In this document: piece by piece, positions 40,301-52,300 of the stretch
How positions within the stretch are numbered: the stretch's first letter is position 1
How the letters are laid out: the number at the start of each line of letters is the position of its first letter
DNA from: Sisyra terminalis
Lineage: Eukaryota > Arthropoda > Insecta > Neuroptera > Sisyridae
Reading direction: 5' to 3'
DNA length: 64,000 nt
Assembly: GCA_958496175.1 (NCBI GenBank)
Contig: OY292278.1
Coordinates: 36,952,001-37,016,000, forward strand
Notes under the pieces: model-generated
The model's database searches: none
What the model was told of the DNA's origin: nothing
What the model saw: only the letters and a program-made list of their open reading frames with translations
Translations under genes and position numbers: made by a program

Positions 40301-43300
40301 CCATTCATTCAGAGTTACGGATTCCCACAGGATATAAGAAGCGGTTTCATCCTCTTTTGTGGGAATCAAAAGGTGCTAAATAAATCTAACGGTTTTCGTA
40401 AATGTAATTAGATTCTAATTATTTCATTGTTAAAATTGAAAAACGACCATAATTTTGATTCTGTTGAGTTACAAACGAATTTTTTTTGGGGATTCTCCCG
40501 GGCTTTAGTCTCTAGTTTATAGTACCGGTTGAATTTTCGTTTATACTTCAATCGGAAAGAAAATATAGTTTTCCGACAACTACAGATTTTCCAAATCCAC
40601 CGACAGTAATATCTTTCTACTGCGTTGCTGAGGATTGTACCGAAAAAAATTTCCTTTTAATGCAATCCCAACGGTAATTATGATGGTTTTTGTATGAGTA
40701 ATTAGACTCTCATTACTTCATTATTGAAACAGCAAAAACTGCCATAATTTGAACTCTATTGGGGTACAAACGAATTTTTGTGGATTCGTCAAGTGCTGGT
40801 CTCAATTGATAGAACCGGTTGAATTTTCGGTTGTACCTCAACCGGAAAGAAAATAAAGTTTTCCGGCTTCTGATTTTCCTTGGGAGATTTTCCAAATCCA
40901 CCGACGGTAACATCTAGCTACTGCATTGCTGAGGATTGTACCGAATTTTTTTTCCTTCTAACGCAATCCCAACGGTAATTATAATGGTTTTTCTATGAGT
41001 AATTAGACTATCATTACTTCATTGTAGTTTCTACAAAAAAGTAATGAGAGTCAATTAACCATACAAAATCATCATAATTACCGTTGGGATTGCGTTAGAA
41101 GGAAAAAAATTTTCGGTATAATCTTCAGCTACCGTCGGTGGATTTGAAAAATCTCCCAAAGAAAACCTGTAGTAGTCGGAAAACTCTATTTTCTTTCCGG
41201 TTGAAATACAATTGAAAATTCGGTTCCATCAATTAGAGACCAGCACTCGGAAGAATCCAAGGTTTATAAAATACACAGGTGGCCTCCTGAGCTACGTGAC
41301 GTATCCAGAAGAAATTCGTACATATCTTCAGACTGATTAAAATTTCAAAATTCTTCGTATGACGTCATATTTTTTTTAATGAGGCAACCTGTGTAATTTA
41401 TAAGCCTTGGGAAGAATCCACAAAAAATCCGTTTGTACCTCAACAGAAATCAAATTATGGCTGTTTTTTCTGTTTCAACAATGAAGTAATTCGAGTCTAA
41501 TTACTCATACAAAAACCATCATAACTACCGTTGGGATTGCATTAGAAGGAAAATTTTTTCGGTACAATCCTCAGTAACGCAGTAGCTAGATATTACCGTC
41601 GGTGGATTCGGAAAATCTCCCAAGGATAACCAGAAGTAGCCGGAAAACTTTATTTTCTTTCCGGTACAAACGAATCTTTTTAAATATTTTAAAAGTCGAA
41701 CGAATTTTTTAACTTTTAATCTTTAAAAGTTGGGTGCTAACTTGACAGAGGTTAACTAAACACTATAATTATTCTAATCCAGAAATTTTACGTTTGTCTT
41801 ATAATCCTGAGGCTTATATTTTTGAAGGTTTTACTTCATCGTGTGTAACCTACAAAACATATTAATTACTTGAATATGAGTAGATATTTGAGCTACCCAG
41901 TCCCGAGGGTTGTATTACCAAACAAAGCCCACTGTATACTTCTTTTTTTTTTTTGGTTGGGGGTGAAAATTTGTTTGTTCAAGTTACCATAATAAATACA
42001 TATTTGGGGTAAACTTAAACGTTTAATAATTAAATCCTTATCAAGTATCACAAGTCAATTATTAATAAGGTAATCGGTGCATGTATTGTCCCAAAATCAA
42101 TATTTACAACCCTCAAATTTAATTTATTCGACATCAACCACTTGCCATATGAACTCCAAGAGCGACGGCAATGGCGACGCCGACGACATTTGTTTATGTC
42201 ACGATGACGACGTCGAGGTCGTCATGGACCGCAGCCTCCGCATGTTCTACGGTTACGCTTGTGGTTTTACGAACTGATCAAGTGGTCGTTTCTATTCTCG
42301 ATCCGTCCATTTAATCAAAATTCTATTTGGTAAACCTGTCCATCTGTCCATTTCTCTGTCTATCTAATCTATTCATGCAATTGCCTTAAATAAAACCCCC
42401 ATGAACAAAATCAATCGCATCCAATATGAAGCACAAAACAAAAATTTAACACTCCCACCACCATCTATACACAAACGAAAACAAAAACGAATCCTCTCTA
42501 TATATTTTCATTAATAAAATTTATTTTTAGCAATGATGCTATTTTTCTCCACATCTATGTCATTTCTATTTGCTTATTAGAAATATTTTTTGCGCAATTG
42601 ATTTGTTTAATTTAAATAAATTGCGTAATGTTGTCACAACAAAACACGATAGGCGAAAAAAACACTATCTGGCCAATGGAAATTAGGCGTAAAAATCCAT
42701 AGCCTTCTAATCAGTGTGCATATGTGTAATTAAATATTGGAAAATTAAATCGATAAAAAATTAAATAAATCGATTGAAAACGAGCGATTTTTTTTCACAA
42801 ATTCTTCAGGCAAGATGTTAAGGTCGGCCTAGCCTCATTTGTGGTGAAAACATAATTTCTTAGAAAGTCAATTTTGAGTCCTTTCGAGTCATGGACATAT
42901 TGATAGAAGAAGGATTTTTTCTTTAAAATATTAATATATCAGTTATTAAATTCTTTGAGTATTAACTCTCAGGAGATTAATTCATCGTTTTGAATGTTTG
43001 TTTCCTTATTGTTATTATTACCAGATTTGTTCCCTGGGGGTTGTTTGTGTTTATTGCAACGTAATATGCTCAAATCATTGTATAAGGTGCTTGTCTTTGC
43101 AGAAGACCACTTAACCAAATATTGACCTAATTTAGTGCTTCCAAATTGCTCCTTTACGATAGAATTGGATTTAATTATAAGAGTTCTTACTCTTAATTGA
43201 TTTTTCTTGATATTATGAAGATATTGAAATAAAATTCAATGAAATAACTAATTCTTTTATATTTTGTTAAAATTTGCAACTACAAAAGAGAATTCCATCT

Positions 43301-46300
43301 ATATAACCGGAAAAGCAAAATTTTGGTATGAATCAGAATATTTTAATGATTTGAGAAACGAATTCTAATGACTCAAGGAGGCCAGGTCTATCCAACATAT
43401 GACCCGTGAGATGTAAAATTTAGCCATCTATGTATGTTATAATTAATCCTGTTGCTTGACTATTGGACATTTTCTTTGGTCCATTGCGGAAAATAAAATC
43501 TTAAATCTAGCCCTAACATCATATAGAACATCCCGATAATAGGAATACCTATAAAATTAAGACGTCAGGTGGAATTCACCCTTCAGAAAAGGCTAAAAAC
43601 TAAAGAGTGTAGACAGCGCTATCAAAGATATTTTGGGAAAGTATCTAAACTACAATAAAAGTAACTTTCTTAAAAAGTATCTGAAGTTACTTTGGGAATT
43701 TAGATACTCGTAAAAAAGAAACTAAAAAAATTATCTTAAGATACTTAAAAGAAACTTTTTAGTTTCTTTGTACCTATACTATAGTAATTATACTATAAAC
43801 TAAGTTTCGTAACGTAGTAGATAAAGTTGTTAGGTAATCAGATAGTGAATTCATATCTTTATCAATTTAAGAAAAAAGGAAATATGCTAAGTTTTGTAAC
43901 TAATTAGGTAAAGTTTTAAGGTAATCCTATAATGAATTTCTTATTTTTATTATTTAAGGAAAAAGGAAAGTATATATACCCAATCCCTTGTAAACACATT
44001 ACACTATAAAAACGATAGCATATTAATATAAAAGGTATTAATTAAAGAATCTTAATCAACAAAATAAAATAAAACTCTGTATCTTCTCGGTATTTAGTGT
44101 TATTTCGATATCTTCGATACTTTTATAGTTACAAGTTACAATTATTTTTAAAAAGTATCTAAGAAACTAATTACTTTTTGTCAGAAAATAAAGAAACTAA
44201 GATTCAGTATCTTAGATACTATAAAGTAACAAGATATTTTTTTGGCAGCTTTGGGTGTAGCTTAGTTTGTATTGACTTTTAATGACGTTTTTCTGTATCA
44301 AATGTAATAAAAATTGGTGCCAGACGCCAAAATTTGATATCACGAAAATTTGTAGAGTTTTCAGGACTATTCTTTCTCCCCACCAGCATAGTGATCAAAA
44401 AATACAATGTTAACTTTAAAATCCGTTTAGTATAAAAATTATTAAAGAACTGGTGGTCGAGTGATCAAGGTGACCGCTCCACACCTGTTAGGTGTTGGGT
44501 AATGGGTGTGAATCTCGTATCGAACGAATATTCAATATTTTTCGATTTACGAATTTTGATTAACTCTAGAGTCGCTAAAGACCTTGGTAGCTATAAAGCG
44601 ACGGTAACTAACAATAAAAAGAATATAAGTCGGTTATCAAACCCAAGAAAAAGCTTCTTATGAAACTCCGATTTTTCCAAGTGTTTTTCCAATATGGCAA
44701 TAAAGCTAACGGAAAATCCATCAAAAGGGTTGACATAACAGTCAAAAGATAGCCATTTGACGAGTGGAAAAGTTGGAAAAATCGATTTTTTCGTAGAGAC
44801 CTATTAACTAAGGTTGGCGATAAGTTCACTTTTCATTGAAGTCGATTTTCCATCATATTTTTGATCAAAACATTATAGGGAGAAGTTGCAAAGCTTAGGG
44901 ATGTTAAAACTTATTCAAAATTTTGCCTTTTAGAACAAGTTTTCATCATATATTCTACAAAATAGCATCAAAAAACATTGATTTTAAATTAATCCATACC
45001 CTCTATTTTCAACCTTCTTCTAGAGGGTGATCGCTTGTAATTGGGATGCAAAAGTTGTACTTGTCTATAAGTACTTGACTATTTTTTTTTTTGGGTAAAA
45101 ATGATCCTTTTTTCTAATAAAATATTACTATTCTGTTGAAAGAGACAAGTAAAATCTCTCCAAGTTTGTATTTCTTGGCACTGATTAATTTTCGATTTGG
45201 TGGTCCAATGAGCTTTGAATATTATTAAATTTCCTTTCTAAAATTTTCAATTTCCAATTTGATTTTTTTGTTTTCTACAATATTATATTAGGTATTTATC
45301 TTTTTTTTTTCTTTTAAGTTCATCTCAATTTATCCCTGAAGAATCGAAGAAAATAATTTATTTTCCCAAATGCTATTTGATCGAATTAAGGCAATTGGTT
45401 TATCTAAGAGATCGAATAAAAGCCTCTACAAAAAGAAAAAAATATAGGAAAATATTTTGTCTTTCTCCAAAGCACACACGACAGATTTCTTTTATTCGCG
45501 GCGAACATTGAATTTTCTCATTATCCCGGAATTCCTGGATTTTCCTCTCAAATGAAATAATTTAATCGTGACATTAATAGAGTGAACCTTTGTTTACATT
45601 TAATTTCAAACAATGGTGTCATTTTCCTCCTGTTCACACATTTTCTCGCCTCGTTTTCACCCCCCCTCACGTTTGACCACGTCCAAGCCCTATCGTTTTT
45701 CCAATGACAATTCATTTCCCATTTCATCAGACTCGCACAACATTCAGTGAAGAAAGTGCTCAAGACCAAACTATAACACAACAGGCGACTCGGAAAAGGG
45801 TTGATTGGGGTTGAAGCGCGCCCTCTTCAGAAGCCACCCTCTCGAAACGAAGGTCCTTCATTGCGATTTTTGTTTCTCGTTTTATTGGCACAAATTCACA
45901 TTAAGACGAGTCAGCTTCGAGCGCACAAAACGGAACGAATTGTATAATAAAACTCAACGCAAACGAGGCGACGGAGAGTGGATCGCCACCTAGTGGCGAC
46001 TAGGTGGAAGAAAATGGGGAGCGAAATGGGAAATCTTATTTATTTTTTTTCCCATTGCCCCATTCTAGTTTTTATTTTCACGTAAAAGCTAACGAGATAT
46101 TTAATTATTTTCTATTACATTCGTGAGGTTTTCCCTCGGAAAATCTAATTTCCTTTTAACAGACAAAAAACGCCGAACCTCAAAACAGAATAAGTTTCGA
46201 ACACTTTAACTAGCCCCAAACAAACGACTATCGGTTTAATTACCCGAAGACACTTTCGGTTTTTTCAACAATCAAAATGGAAATGCAATTGTTTTAAAAA

Positions 46301-49300
46301 AAATGGCTAAATGCGAGTTGAACTTGGACGTTTAGGGTTCCGTACATTATTTTATAACCATGAACTTTTAGGCATTAGTATAAAGTTACTCAAAAAAGTA
46401 ACATTTTCTTTCAAAAAAGGAATATTTTTTTCTAAACTTTTAATTTTTCACAGAAGAGCCAAACAAAACGAAATCCAAAATTTTTTTTGAATCGTTATGT
46501 AACGTCGCTTTATAACTACTAAGGTCTTTAGCAACTTTAGGGTTTATATTGAAAACTTGCCCGATAGATTTGAATCCAACACCTACCAGTTTTGGAGCAG
46601 CCATCTTAACCACTCGGCCACCAGTAGACTTTAAAGAAATTATTGTTTTCTAAATATTTCCACAATATCAAAATTTGACCATTTCTATTATAAATAATTG
46701 CAAGTAGAAATTAAGATTTCAATAAAAAGGAGGGGCAGTGGAAGAGCTTTTGGTCTCTAAAACCATGTGGATATAATTTAACCGTTCAGGTGTTTAACTA
46801 ATGCTAAATTTAAAAAAAAATATCAAGAATATTTTTGCTTAAAAGTTGAAAAATTAAGGTTTTTTTTTTCGGGAAAACTTACGATAAAGCCCGAACAATC
46901 GGCTTCGGTCAATAAGTTAAAATCCTTAATTACTAAGTAACCAAATTAGTAAAGAGTAAGATTAATGTTTTATTACAAAAAGTAGCAAAGTCGATTTGAT
47001 AATAATTAATTTCCTTTCTTAAAAGAGAAATAATATCCACATAATAGTGTGCCATGCAGATGAAGTCGAGGGTATAAGCTAATCTATTAATATAAAGATT
47101 CAACCTTTGTCTTGCAAAGCTTAATTTTTGTACATCAGAACTATAAATTTTTTATTTTACTTAATATTTTTGCCAAATTTAATGATTTTTGATAAACGAG
47201 AAGTATTTTATTAATTGCAGCTTTAGCCCATAACCCAAAGAAACGGAAGACTGAGGGGTAGTTACGTGAATTCATGAGGGTTTCTAATTTCCATTAAAAC
47301 TACGGAACTCTAACACCAATTAACTTTTCAATTTAGAAAAGACCAAGTTATCTAAATAAGGATTTATCTAAACGGAAATTGAGTTGATTGATTTTTTTTT
47401 TGCAAATTTCTCTCAATTTTTATTTGTTTAGTCTCACAGCCTTATTAAGGTGCATGAAATGCAACTATTCAGAAATAGAACATATTTAATTTTTCTCTCT
47501 AAATGGCTGTCTTTGTTTGAGTTAATTATGGTATATTAATGTCATTTCACTTCAACCTATAGTGATTTCTCTTTCACAATCCCCCCAATCCAATCTATCG
47601 GTATTAAACTCGGTCAATTAAATTCGCAAATATAATTCTGAGGCAATTAATTTGAAAACTTGGTCGGTTGGAAGTGGAGTGTAGGACAAGCAATTGTTGT
47701 TGAGGCGATGAACAAAAGGTACATCAATCAAATGCACGAAATTAATTCCCAAACTCTCGACTCATTGAATTCAACTCTGATTTCAGCCAAATTGTGAATT
47801 CCACTTGTTTTCATTGCTTTTATTTTTCTCCAGCTTAGGTATTTAGGCAAAAATAGAGAATTACAGTGGTCCATGATACGCTTAAATTAGGGGTTGATTT
47901 TAAAAAAAAAAAACAGTACTCACCAGCTCGGAAAATTTCGCCGCAACCATCGCAACGTGAAGCAAATTGGGCATCGTAGCAGTTTCCGCAGTAAATTTTG
48001 TCAAGTTTCGAGCCGAATTGCTTGTCGACCAACGAAACGCGACACTTTGTGCAGAGGAAGCACGCCTCATGCCAATGCTTATCCTTGTACGACAAATCCT
48101 TTAAAGGAAAAACGAAAAAAATAATTAATAATGAGTGCAATTAATTACTTCATTAAAACAACTAACAGCTGTTCAGAATATTACGTAGATTGACATGCTA
48201 TAATTGTTTGGCGCCATCTAGTGCCAAGTGGCTAAAGCTTAAAAGTCAAAGATTCAAAACTATAATAAATTAAAGAAAATTTTCAACAATTTGAATTAGC
48301 TTTTAAAGAAAATTTATTAGATTCCTTATGCTAAAAACACCTTTTTATGATTATATACTTTAAACCTCAAGATAATTTATCAATTTAACACAAAACAATT
48401 GAATTTAACAATTAAAATCATGTGTTCTAAAAAGATGCTAATACTACCAATTTTCCTCACAAACCTCCTTTTTTACTTTTACTTGATTTTTATGAATAAA
48501 CTTGTTATAATTTTTGATAAAATTTTAAACTAAACAAGGTCAGAATTTTGCTTATGATCGAAAAAAACAACTCTGAGAAAAAGCCTTTTTTCCAAATAAA
48601 CTGAAGAAAATCAAGGAAAATTTATCAAAATCTATAAATGGAGCAATAACTCCTATAGATGGGTAAATTAAAACCAGAGTTTTTTTCTGGTTTATCATGC
48701 AAAACTATCAATTTATATTGCAAAGATAAATATCGGGAAAATAAAGATATGTGATTCAATATTTTTTTTAAATTATCTATTAAATGGATAAGGTCATAAT
48801 CAATTACAAAGAGATGATGAAGCAAGAACGAAAATTATTCGCATACAAATCTGAAGACCGAAAATTAAGGGATCACTAACAAAAAACCTTAATGAGTCAC
48901 TGTTTGATTCACGGAAGGATACTTGGTAGGTTTAACACTACTAGTCTAGCTTTTAAGAAAAGCTTTGGAAAACTAGAGATAACTCTTTTTCAAAAGCTCT
49001 GATTTACTGTAATTGAAACATTTGGTAGTCTCTAAAATATTATATTTAAATATAAAATATATAATATGATTTGTTATAATTTGGCAGGAAGTTCAGCTTT
49101 TATTGCAATTCAAATTCTCTAACTTTCCAGACCGAAATTTGTGTTTTCCCTGACCATATTAACGAAAAAATCTTCTCAGCTACTAATTTAAATAAATTTT
49201 ATGAAAATTTTTGGGAAATAACATCTACATGCTGATGAACTTGTATAACATGTACGTCATACAGATTCGTTACATCGTATACTTATTTACATCTTTTCCA

Positions 49301-52300
49301 GTCTAAATACTAATCCAACCATAAAGAATTTAAAAACTTCCAGAATTTTTTGTTTAATTCCCTGATTTTATGACAACTGTACACCCGATTTGTAATAGTA
49401 TAAACGTTAACCAGAGTCGAAATACAGAAAGGATCAAAAATATGTCCTATAAAAAAATATTGGATTTATATACCAAATTTATAACAAATACTTTACAAGG
49501 TACTCTTTTTGGATCCTTATACATGACCCACTTTACATATTCCATTAATATGATATCCAAAAAACCAACTTTAAATAAGAAATAGTATAGTTAACATATT
49601 GAAATACCAATCCAATAGATAATAAAGCACAAAAATGCATACAATGTGCAGCATGAAAATTGAAACGATTTATGGACAATTTATTTATAACGGAGGGTGT
49701 GTTGATTCCTATACATTTCAACAATATAAGTCATTGTAAGGCATCAGAAAAACTTAATAGGATTTATTTAAAACCAGAAAAAATCATCTTTATGTATCAA
49801 TCGATAATAATGCTAACGCATTAAGCGATATAATGGCAATGTTTTTTTCAAAATGTGTTTAGTTTTAAAAAGCAATTAGTACATTTAAAAAATAACAATA
49901 ACGGTGAAAGTTAAGGGTAAAAGTTGACTGCTAAGTTTAAAAATTGAGAGTTCGATTTTTTTTAAATCTACTACCATGAGCAATAACAATGTACTGTCTT
50001 TAAGCTGTTTTTTTTTTATTCTAATAAACAACTAGGAGGTAATATCCACGCATTTATAATATAATCAATATATTATGCAATTAACAAACTAAACTTGATT
50101 AAAGTAAAAAGTACCAAAATTTGGATTATATCAGGTTTTGTATACCAAGAACAAAAAACAAAAACTATTAAAAGTTTTGTAAATATGGTACATGGAATTC
50201 TTATTCAAAAGAAGTAAAATTTCGAAAATTCGATCTATTTTTGCAGAGCATCTGGATTTAGAGGCTATTTTGGACCAAAGAAGGTCCCGGGTCACTTGAT
50301 TTGATTGTCACTAGATCAGTGGTTCTTAATTTGGGTTCAATCGAGTTCCAGGGAACTCAATAAACACCCCAATTACCAATTTATGAATACATACCAGTAT
50401 TTTGAATTTGAAAAAATCAAATTTTATTTATCCAATTAAGAAAGAAATGCGCATATAAAATTTGTAGGAGTCCAATAAGGTCCAATAAGGTGTAGTACCT
50501 CCAATAAGGTCCATTTAGTGTCCTTTTAATCCATATATGGTAGACATAAAGTTTATACGAAGATAATGCTCAATTAAATGTAATATGATTCTAATTAGAC
50601 TATAAAAACAATATAGCAATACAAAAATTACGATAAAACGATAAAAAAAACGAAGATTTACAATTCAATAAAACATTAATAAATGATATTAAGTTTTTAA
50701 AAGCAAAGGCCGGAACCCGGAAAATTTTTGGGTTCTCAGCATTAACTTATAAAGCCTGTTCGTAAAATAAACTTTCACAGAATTATCTGACTTCTTTTAG
50801 CTCTCTGTTCAGAGTTTTTCTATAAAGTGTAACATAAACATTACTTCATAGATATAAAACAATTTTATTCTTTAAAATAAAAGTAAACTGCATATTGTAC
50901 ATTTGTTATCCGTGTAAAGTTTATTTTGAAAAAAGAGAATAGTTTGACTAACGTTCAATGTGCGCAGAATCTGAAAGCTTACTGTGCTTTCGGAAATAGG
51001 CATATGAAAGCATTACAAACAAATGAATGCAACAATAATGATCAACAGATATCTTTCCTTTTCACACAATCTACATAAATGAAGATAAACTATTCTTTGT
51101 AAATTTATTATGAAAAGTTTATTATAGAAAAACACATGCTATACTAATGGCAAGTTACGTTGAAAATTAAAATTGTTAAGATTTTTCCGGTTTTTATGAA
51201 AAACTAATGTGTTTCATATTTACATAATGATGCAAATGGAAAAATTGAAGTTAAAAGTACACTTTTTCGGGTAGATTGGGTTAGAAAATTACAATAAAAC
51301 AAGCTTATTTTATTTCGATATAAAAAATGGCCATTAGTATAATTGAACCGGGAAAATCAAAACTTTACATCGGGAAATAAAGTTTAATGTTCATTGCATT
51401 GCACAATAAAAAATTCAAAACATTGATACAATTCTATTGTCAATGTTATATTTTATACATTGTACCAAGCCAAATTATTGACATTGACCAAAGCTATTTG
51501 AGTCCTTACAGTTGAACCAAAGTTAGCCATATGTAATGTCTGATTCATGTGGAAAATATTATAAAAACAACCTTAAAACTCTAATGTTTTCATAATTTCA
51601 AAAGTTGAATGTAGATTTACCATAGCATTATAGTTAAACATAGAGATATGTAAACAAAAATAAGGGTAGACGCCACAGATAAATGTAAACTGTTAATTTG
51701 TTAGGGATTAAAACATCTGATATTTGTGCAGCTTATTCGATTTTTTTGCTGTTTAAAGCTATGAAATTGCAAAACTTTGCCTAAGTAAACATGCCAAACT
51801 ATATTGATTTTTTAAGAACAATAAGGGATCGTGCATAAAATATATTCGCATACAAGAGGGACGGGATGTCATTTAGTGTGACAAAATGGGACCAGAAGGA
51901 TTGGGAGGTTAAAAAAACATAACGATCGCAGTTAATCAAAAAAAAAAATCAATAATTTTTCTCTCGATTTTCATTTTTCTATTCCAATAAAAGTCTTTCA
52001 TTTGTGTTTTGAATTTATGTATTAAATCGTAATCCTGTACAAAGGGCCTATCTTTCGTAGCGTAGTATTTAAAAGAGGATCGAAGAAAATATGAAAAAAC
52101 GTGAAAAATGGGGGGGAGGAGATCAAAAAAAAATATTTTTTTTGAGTAACGTATTTTATGAACAGTTCAACGTTTCAAAGAAATGTCTTTTCCAATATTT
52201 GCATTTGATTCATCAAAAAAAAAAAATTAATTAACTATAAGGTTTTAAAGCTATTATATAACAAATAGTAAATTTTAAGCGTCGGAAGATTAATTAGAAT

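Larger units (their letters stand above)
16230..47923 (-). other. Intron 3 of the LIM gene (31.7 kb) with an internal start exon
   Basis: Donor CTG/GTGAGT, acceptor TTTACAG. It contains the alternative first exon at 33990-34323. Outside that it holds SINE copies, hAT-like and TA-type MITEs, foldback elements and the 40.4-41.7 kb palindrome. Blocks of more even composition with few repeats lie near 19500-20060, 22700-24240, 28600-29800, 37430-39330 and 45460-46020. They are candidates for regulatory DNA, but no motif makes this certain. No intact transposon or nested gene was found. Confidence 0.8.

Noticed and set aside
43375..43530. hAT-like sequence (CCAACATATGACCCGTGAG)
   Set aside because: It resembles a common hAT MITE start, but no matching far end or target duplication was found.
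47894..48124. 76-residue plus-strand frame
   Set aside because: Antisense of the second LIM exon.
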